Assembly (NCBI GenBank): GCA_946537565.1 | Contig: CAMNFW010000005.1 | Location: 1-21,445 of the forward strand | Reading direction: 5' to 3' | From: an uncultured Ruminococcus sp. | GTDB taxonomy: Bacteria; Bacillota; Clostridia; Oscillospirales; Ruminococcaceae | DNA length: 21,445 nt | Part shown: one piece after another, positions 16,804-21,445 of the stretch | How positions within the stretch are numbered: position 1 is the stretch's first letter | Layout of the letters: every line of letters begins with the position of its first letter | The notes under the pieces: generated by a model | What the model saw: only the letters and a program-made list of their open reading frames with translations | Database searches by the model: none | What the model was told of the DNA's origin: nothing | Position numbers and translations under genes: made by a program

Positions 16804-18051
16804 TTATTCAGAATCTTTATCGGAGCTTAGAGATTTCTTAGGGATCTTTCTCATCAGCAAAACAAGAGCCAGCAGGTTAGGTATTGCCATAAGACCATTG
16901 AAAATATCTGAAATTGTCCAGACTGTATTCATTGCAGCTATTGCACCAGTCGATGCAGCGGCAGCGAAGATCACGGAAAACAGCCTTTTATAACGATTGC
17001 CTGTAAGGTATGAAAATGAGGTCTCACCGCAATAATACCAGCCGATAACCGTGCATAGAGCGAATACATTCATTTCAGCTGCCAGGAATAAATCGGCGTT
17101 ATTGCCAAGAATACTGCTGAAAGCTGCAGAAATATCACTGCCGGCACAAAGAAGAGCAAGAGCAGTTAAGGTGCAGCAGAACATATCGATCAGCACTTCC
17201 GCCATACTCCATGCTCCTTGTGAGACAGGTGAAGAGCTTCCGGCAGCACTGTGAAGAGCCGGGGAACTGCCGAGACCTGCCTCATTTGAGAAGATGCCTC
17301 GTCTTATACCAACAGAAACAGCATATCCGCATATGCCGCCAGCTGCCTGTTTTAAGCCGAAAGCTCCGCAAAAAATATCCGGGATCACCATTGGGAGCCT
17401 GTTTCTGTGCAGGAACACAACTGCGAGACAGACGATAGAATACAGCAGTGAAGCTGCCGGAAGAAGATATGCAGCTGCCGCACCGATACGCTTAGCGCCT
17501 CCGGAAACGATAAGAAGTATCACAGCGAATGCGGCTGCTGCCAGCCAGTATCTGTTTATGTTTATACAGCTGAGCAGACTTTCTGATGCGGAATTTACCT
17601 GAACCATTCCACCCATTCCGAAAGCTGCCAGAACGCAGAAAACAGAAAATACAGCTGCCAGCTTCCGGCTTCCAAGCCCGTTTTTAATGTAAGCCGCAGC
17701 GCCTTTTACCGTGTCATTGCTGTACTCAACTGACAGGTAGTTTTCAGCGAAAACCAAAGCCATTCCCAGAAATGCCGACACCCACATCCAGAAAAGCGCT
17801 CCGGCACCTCCTTCGAGGATTGCAGCAGAAACTCCAACAATGTTACCGGTTCCCATTGCGGTTCCCAGTGACATACACACAGTTTTCAGCTGAGAAATGC
17901 CGGAATTATTGGATTTTTCGCATCTTATCAGATTCACTGTTCTTAGCTGGATAAATCCCAGGCGGAGGGTATAAGCGAGACCAGTTCCCAGCAGCAGAGT
18001 TATAAGACCATTTCCCCAGATCTGGTCTCTTATATTTTCGATCAGATTCAT
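16804..18051 (-). CDS. Sodium/amino-acid symporter, AGCS (alanine/glycine:cation symporter, AlsT-like) family
   Basis: 415 aa, highly hydrophobic with about 10-11 membrane segments. It imports a small amino acid with sodium; AGCS members carry alanine, glycine or, in some AlsT proteins, glutamine, and the substrate cannot be told from sequence. Family signatures are clear: GTAMGTGNIVGVSAAILEGG (63-82), GALFWMW (84-90), and GIRRGIFSNEAGLGSSP (248-264). It is shorter than the usual 440-490 aa, mainly through compact loops, with no sign of a frameshift. The ATG at 18051 has GGTGA 5 nt and AAGGAC about 10 nt upstream. A 158-nt gap separates it from the phosphohexomutase-like gene on the same strand, with no clear terminator, so they may share a transcript. 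Confidence 0.92.
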   Translation of the reverse strand: MNLIENIRDQIWGNGLITLLLGTGLAYTLRLGFIQLRTVNLIRCEKSNNSGISQLKTVCMSLGTAMGTGNIVGVSAAILEGGAGALFWMWVSAFLGMALVFAENYLSVEYSNDTVKGAAAYIKNGLGSRKLAAVFSVFCVLAAFGMGGMVQVNSASESLLSCININRYWLAAAAFAVILLIVSGGAKRIGAAAAYLLPAASLLYSIVCLAVVFLHRNRLPMVIPDIFCGAFGLKQAAGGICGYAVSVGIRRGIFSNEAGLGSSPALHSAAGSSSPVSQGAWSMAEVLIDMFCCTLTALALLCAGSDISAAFSSILGNNADLFLAAEMNVFALCTVIGWYYCGETSFSYLTGNRYKRLFSVIFAAAASTGAIAAMNTVWTISDIFNGLMAIPNLLALVLLMRKIPKKSLSSDKDSE

Positions 18052-18086
18052 TGAATCACCGTCCTTAAAAATGTAAAGCTGTTGTC

Positions 18087-18098
18087 TTGAGCGCTCAA
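18087..18098. repeat. 12-bp perfect palindrome upstream of the symporter gene
   Basis: TTGAGCGCTCAA, 36 nt before the symporter ATG. Its minus-strand left half could act as a -35 box. It could be an operator for a dimeric regulator; a palindrome of this length may also be chance. Confidence 0.35.
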
Positions 18099-18147
18099 TT
18101 AACTTAGAAAGAATTAATGCAGCGGCTTAAGCGGTTCAGAAGAATAA

Positions 18148-18192
18148 CAGCTTCTCCGAAGCTGAACGCAGCTATGTACGCAAAAGCTTCGG
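18148..18192 (-). promoter_or_regulatory. Mutually exclusive hairpins upstream of the symporter gene
   Basis: Three complementary blocks. Read on the minus strand, the first (CCGAAGCT, 18192-18185) pairs over 8 bp with the second (AGCTTCGG, 18163-18156). The second, as CAGCTTC (18164-18158), also pairs with the third, GAAGCTG (18154-18148), over a 3-nt loop followed by TTATTCTTCT. The two structures cannot coexist, as in attenuators. No convincing promoter upstream on this strand was found, so whether it is transcribed is open. Confidence 0.35.
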
Positions 18193-18214
18193 CTGAAAAA
18201 ATGTGGGAAAACAC

Positions 18215-18243
18215 TTGATAATGAAGTGTATTTGTGATATAAT
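18215..18243 (+). promoter_or_regulatory. Sigma-A promoter for the PH-domain operon
   Basis: TTGATA (18215-18220), 17-nt spacer, TATAAT (18238-18243) with an extended -10 TG one base upstream. Start of transcription near 18250, about 28 nt before the GTG of the first PH-domain gene. Confidence 0.85.
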
Positions 18244-18277
18244 TAAAATATACATATTTTGAGAAAGGCGGTGGAAA

Positions 18278-18712
18278 GTGAAAGAATATAAACCTGATAG
18301 ACGTGCACTTCATGAAATGCGCTTTATACTTATGATCGTCACAGCTGCGCTGCTGGCTGCTGCAAAAATATACATCCCCGTGGATATGGTCGTCATCATT
18401 CTTGGTATATTTTTAGGTGTTGTTGATATCCTGATCATGTTTATTTATCTTCCTCTGCTTTTTTCATCGCTGAAATATGAAGTTTCTGATAATGAACTGA
18501 CCTGCATCAGCGGTGTATTTATAAAAAGCTACCAGTCGGTTCAGTTTTCTGCGGTGCAGTATACAACTGTGATCTTCACTCCTTTGTCTCAGTACACTGG
18601 TCTGAATTTTCTTATACTATTCGTATATGGCGGTCAGCTAAGACTTCTGTTTCTTAAGCAGCAGGATGCTCTGGATATTCTTAATAAAACCCGGAACAAG
18701 AAAGAGAGGTAG
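18278..18712 (+). CDS. Bacterial PH-domain membrane protein (YdbS-like)
   Basis: 144 aa from GTG. Two adjoining membrane helices (about 13-33 and 37-66) precede a soluble bacterial PH-like domain (bPH2/YdbS type, about 67-140) that starts in the usual way with a KYEVSDNELTCISG strand. Such proteins are found in pairs in Firmicutes (YdbS with YdbT in Bacillus, where the pair was linked to protection from certain antimicrobial peptides); the molecular role is not settled. The GTG is the first usable start after a strong promoter, with AAAGGCGG about 7-14 nt upstream. The next gene begins 3 nt after its stop, so the two are surely one operon and probably one complex. Confidence 0.85.
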   Translation: MKEYKPDRRALHEMRFILMIVTAALLAAAKIYIPVDMVVIILGIFLGVVDILIMFIYLPLLFSSLKYEVSDNELTCISGVFIKSYQSVQFSAVQYTTVIFTPLSQYTGLNFLILFVYGGQLRLLFLKQQDALDILNKTRNKKER

Positions 18713-18715
18713 CCT

Positions 18716-20221
18716 ATGTATCATGAGCATCCTATTCGTATAATCCGCTATTCTATACGGAATCTCTGGCTGATGATCATCCCTCTGCTTCGTGGTATCT
18801 CAGTGTATCACTTTCGGGCAGCTGATATTTTTGTCTGGATAAAGGGCGCATGGATGGACATTCTTGTAATGGGAATGATTATTATGTTCGGATTTGTGCG
18901 CTGGTATTTCACCAGGATATATGTTGAAAACGATTCTATTATCCTTATACAGGGAGTTATTCTCAGGATAAGAACCACTATTCCTTTTGAAAATGTCAGC
19001 ATGACAATAGCTGAACGGCCGCTTTGGCTCAGACCGTTAAGCGGTGTAATAATGAAATGTGACACCAGAGCTGGCATACTTAAATCAATTGACATGAAAC
19101 TGTTGGTCACTGACCGGGTATGCGCCCAGCTGTCAAAAGTAATTCCGAAGCTGGATGTGGATAAACTTGTGACGGATATGCCTAAACCAACAGCGTTGTC
19201 AGTGCTGTTGTTTTCAGTATTTTTTTCCAGCGGATTTTCCGGAGTTGTGTATATTGCAACTTTCTTTTTCAAGGGCGGAGATATAAGCCGTGACCTTATA
19301 AATCTCTATATCAGCCGCATCAGCGAAACTGCTGAAAAGCTAAACGACAGCTTCCTCATGAAAATTCCGGCAGCAGCAGTTGGTGCAGGAATATTCTTTC
19401 TGGTATCATGGCTGATATCATTTATTATAAATCTGCTGAGATACGCTAAATTTGACCTGAAACTGGACGGAGAGCAGCTCCAGGTCTGCTTTGGAGTGCT
19501 GAACAGGCGGGAATGTCATATCCGGAACCGTCATATCAATTACACTGATATCAGGCAGAATCTGTTAATGAGACTTCTTGGAGCAGTTACGGTGGATATA
19601 AGCTGTGCAGGCTATGGCAGCGGTTCAAAACATCTGCCTGTGCTTCTTCCGGTAAAGCGTGAGAAAGATCTTTCAGGTGTACTGCGGAATATCGGCATTC
19701 CTGACAGTATTGAAACTGAGTTTCGTCCGCCGCTTAACAGTTTTCCGAGCTATACTCTCAATCCGGTCCTGCTTGGACTGCTGCTCTATCCTCTGAGGAA
19801 GATCGCACTGCTTTTTCTGCCGAATATCAGTGAGCTTATCGACTTTACATTTATTATGATGTATATACCATTAGCCTGGTTTTTGCTGATACAGTTTACA
19901 GCGCTGCGTTCAAATGGTATAAAGATCTATAAAGATCAGATCGTTGTCAGGACTGCAAAAGGAACGTCCTTTCATACGGTTATAGCTGATACGGACAACG
20001 TGGTAAAAATCGGCATTGAACAGACTATCGTGCAAAGGTTAAATAAAAAATGCAAGCTTGTACTCTGGTTCAGCGGTGAGGGCACTTCACGTTATCAGAT
20101 CAAGGCAATTTACCGGAAAGATGCTGAAAAAATTAAAAAAATCATTGAGGACAGCAGAAACGGAAACATCAACAATGCTTTGTTCAAGATACACAAAGAT
20201 GAGCCGAAAAATATAGATTAA
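18716..20221 (+). CDS. Multi-domain bacterial PH-domain membrane protein (YdbT-like)
   Basis: 501 aa. Three bPH2-like units alternate with membrane-helix pairs: helices about 17-30 and 46-64, PH unit 65-150; helices 157-185 and 217-241, PH unit 242-330; helices 348-367 and 374-395, PH unit 396-480. Each PH unit opens with the family's strand-turn pattern (VENDSIILIQGV, LDGEQLQVCFGV, IYKDQIVVRTAKG). The soluble units probably all face the cytoplasm. GAGAGG lies 7 nt before the ATG, inside the end of the upstream gene. Role unknown beyond an envelope-associated complex with its partner. It ends 69 nt before the peptidase gene, with only a weak 5-bp stem in between. Confidence 0.85.
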   Translation: MYHEHPIRIIRYSIRNLWLMIIPLLRGISVYHFRAADIFVWIKGAWMDILVMGMIIMFGFVRWYFTRIYVENDSIILIQGVILRIRTTIPFENVSMTIAERPLWLRPLSGVIMKCDTRAGILKSIDMKLLVTDRVCAQLSKVIPKLDVDKLVTDMPKPTALSVLLFSVFFSSGFSGVVYIATFFFKGGDISRDLINLYISRISETAEKLNDSFLMKIPAAAVGAGIFFLVSWLISFIINLLRYAKFDLKLDGEQLQVCFGVLNRRECHIRNRHINYTDIRQNLLMRLLGAVTVDISCAGYGSGSKHLPVLLPVKREKDLSGVLRNIGIPDSIETEFRPPLNSFPSYTLNPVLLGLLLYPLRKIALLFLPNISELIDFTFIMMYIPLAWFLLIQFTALRSNGIKIYKDQIVVRTAKGTSFHTVIADTDNVVKIGIEQTIVQRLNKKCKLVLWFSGEGTSRYQIKAIYRKDAEKIKKIIEDSRNGNINNALFKIHKDEPKNID

Positions 20222-20290
20222 CAGATTTGAAAGCTGAATGCTTTGATAATAATAGTTTAAATTAAAATATAAAAGAAGGGAATTTTCATT

Positions 20291-21094
20291 ATGCCAGCAT
20301 ATTATTCAGAAATACTTGACACTATATCCTGTATCAACCGTGACAACGGCAGGAGCTTCACCTGCACCGACAGGCTGAACGCCATACAGTCCCTGCTCTG
20401 GGACAGCCGCTACAGAAGAATAAACCCCCAGGGTCTTTATCACCTCTACGCCGCAAAGCCGCTGGAGGAGATGAACAAGCCTGTAATACTCGTTACCTCC
20501 CATGTGGACTGCGAGATAAATATTTCCCGGTGCTTCAATGATATTACAGAGGACGGATATATGATCGGTACTTTTGATAATTCTCTGACAAACGCTGCTA
20601 TTCTTCACATTATGCTGTACTCCAATATCCCGGACAATGTGGTCATCGCCTTCACCGGTGACGAGGAGGGCGACGGCACAGGCATAAAGCAGGCTGCAAA
20701 ATTCCTTGACAATACTGCGGGTATTGAATTTGCCTTTGTCCTTGACGTTACTGATATGGCATGGGACGAGGGCGCAGACTTCACAATTGAGAATGATTTT
20801 TTTGATGACGACGAAGGCTACAAGATAGTAAGTCTGCTGAAATCCGTTTCAGCTAAATGGTACTATGTTCCTGCTGACCCGGCGGACGTGCCGGATTATG
20901 TATATCAGGACAGAGTTATACCCATTGCTTCTGCTGATGATGAGAGCTGGGATCTGGACGATCTGAATATTGATTGCTGCAGCATCTGTGTGCCGGTACG
21001 GGGCGAGATGCACAGCGACAGAGGTGTTCTTGCAAGAAAAAGCTCAATTCCGAAATATATAGAAGCCATTGAAAAGCTTCTGCGTTTCTGGTAA
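20291..21094 (+). CDS. Compact zinc metallopeptidase-like protein (M20/M28/M42 type)
   Basis: 267 aa, short for these peptidases (usually 330-450), with no room for the dimerisation or lid domain. The expected two-metal site is present in the right order: SHVD (His71, Asp73), GTFDNSLTNAA with bridging Asp96, GDEEGDG with Glu125/Glu126, DVTD with Asp152, and EMHSDRG with His241 near the end. An aminopeptidase or amidohydrolase in the cytoplasm is the likely activity; the substrate is unknown. The stretch 155-175 is very acidic. The ATG has AAGGG about 11 nt upstream. GC-rich codons (AGG, CTG, GAC) are more frequent in its first half than in neighbours. The alpha-galactosidase gene starts 10 nt after its stop, so they are likely co-transcribed. 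Confidence 0.75.
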   Translation: MPAYYSEILDTISCINRDNGRSFTCTDRLNAIQSLLWDSRYRRINPQGLYHLYAAKPLEEMNKPVILVTSHVDCEINISRCFNDITEDGYMIGTFDNSLTNAAILHIMLYSNIPDNVVIAFTGDEEGDGTGIKQAAKFLDNTAGIEFAFVLDVTDMAWDEGADFTIENDFFDDDEGYKIVSLLKSVSAKWYYVPADPADVPDYVYQDRVIPIASADDESWDLDDLNIDCCSICVPVRGEMHSDRGVLARKSSIPKYIEAIEKLLRFW

Positions 21095-21104
21095 GGAGCA
21101 AGCC

Positions 21105-21445
21105 ATGTCAGTAAGCTACAGCAGTCTTACCGGTATTTTCAGGCTGAGAGCCGGAAATACCGATTATATCATGAAGATCGCTCCCGGCGGATACTTAGCT
21201 CATGTTTATTTCGGACGTTCAGTGCCGGATGAGGATCTTAGCTATCTTCTGCGGCTTGAGGAAAATCCCTTTACACCTGAGACAAATAATCGTGACAGGG
21301 CAGTGTATATGGACACACTGCCTTTCGAGTTTCCATGTTTTGGCAAGGGAGATTTTCGGGAACCGGCTTTTAAAATAACAGCTCCGGACGGTACTTCCAC
21401 CTGTGATATGGTTTACAAGTCACACAGGATATTTCCGGGAAAACC
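21105..21445 (+). CDS. Alpha-galactosidase, GH36 (N-terminal part, cut by window end)
   Basis: 113 codons are visible, starting at ATG 21105 with AAGGAG 7 nt upstream; the frame is open at the right edge. The visible part is the N-terminal beta-sandwich domain of GH36 alpha-galactosidases, recognised by the YLAHVYFGR segment (about 30-38), FPCFGKGDFREPAF (about 76-89) and YKSHRIFPGKP at the edge. The family removes alpha-1,6-linked galactose from raffinose-type sugars and galactomannan side chains. The catalytic aspartates lie in the missing barrel. No signal peptide, so a cytoplasmic enzyme. Confidence 0.85.
   Translation, partial: MSVSYSSLTGIFRLRAGNTDYIMKIAPGGYLAHVYFGRSVPDEDLSYLLRLEENPFTPETNNRDRAVYMDTLPFEFPCFGKGDFREPAFKITAPDGTSTCDMVYKSHRIFPGK

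Noticed and set aside
16389..16841. 150-codon open frame on the + strand spanning the start of the phosphohexomutase-like gene
   Set aside because: Mostly antisense to two supported minus-strand genes; no Shine-Dalgarno and no family resemblance.
18070..18098. Minus-strand promoter TTGAGC-N17-TACATT for the symporter gene
   Set aside because: Only 4/6 matches in each box, and transcription would start inside the AAGGAC ribosome-binding region, leaving about 12 nt of leader.
18104..18313. 69-codon open frame on the minus strand across the PH operon promoter
   Set aside because: It covers a consensus promoter and hairpins; product is phenylalanine-rich without family features and has no ribosome-binding site.
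1..21445. CRISPR arrays, transposases, phage or tRNA/rRNA genes
   Set aside because: No regularly spaced repeats, transposase-like frames, phage proteins or tRNA-like cloverleaf sequences were seen on either strand.

Overview
The window reads as chromosomal DNA from an anaerobic, low-to-mid GC Firmicute. A Clostridia/Oscillospiraceae (Ruminococcus-like) source is the best guess. This is inferred from gene content (RNase J, GdpP, a GlgP/MalQ glycogen pair, GH36 alpha-galactosidase, an AGCS symporter), purine-rich Shine-Dalgarno sites, several GTG/TTG starts and consensus sigma-A promoters. There are no RNA genes, insertion sequences, CRISPR arrays or phage genes. All genes look intact except the two cut by the window edges.

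Layout. (1) 1-1686: a membrane-anchored lipase-like alpha/beta hydrolase, open at the left edge, runs convergently into and overlaps by 7 nt a small 'ABC-transporter type IV'-like membrane protein. (2) 1687-5917: a divergent control region with a perfect palindrome, then malQ and glgP on the + strand, which together mobilise glycogen and malto-oligosaccharides. (3) 6016-6064: a strong bidirectional terminator separates glgP from a large minus-strand housekeeping cluster. (4) 15155-6110 (minus): rnjA, gdpP, rplI, dnaB, tilS, ftsH, in transcription order. The last four are joined by 1-nt overlaps or gaps. A consensus promoter (TTGACA-N17-TATAAT) about 290 nt upstream of rnjA drives the cluster through a long, structured leader. 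(5) 18051-15560 (minus): an AGCS-type sodium/amino-acid symporter, then a cysteine-rich 361-aa protein. I read the latter as a degenerate alpha-D-phosphohexomutase (GlmM/PMM/PGM fold) that has lost its catalytic serine loop, metal loop and phosphate loop. (6) 18215-20221 (+): a good promoter followed by a two-gene operon of bacterial PH-domain membrane proteins (YdbS/YdbT type). (7) 20291-21445 (+): a compact metallopeptidase of M20/M28/M42 type and the start of a GH36 alpha-galactosidase, cut by the right edge.

The most interesting point is the pseudo-phosphohexomutase. It lies between a symporter gene and the rnjA-gdpP cluster, and its start codon is buried in an 11-bp perfect stem with the Shine-Dalgarno sequence in the loop. 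True GlmM is known to bind and inhibit the c-di-AMP cyclase CdaA, and GdpP degrades c-di-AMP. A catalytically dead GlmM-like protein beside gdpP therefore suggests a testable role in c-di-AMP control, but this is inference from fold and neighbourhood only.
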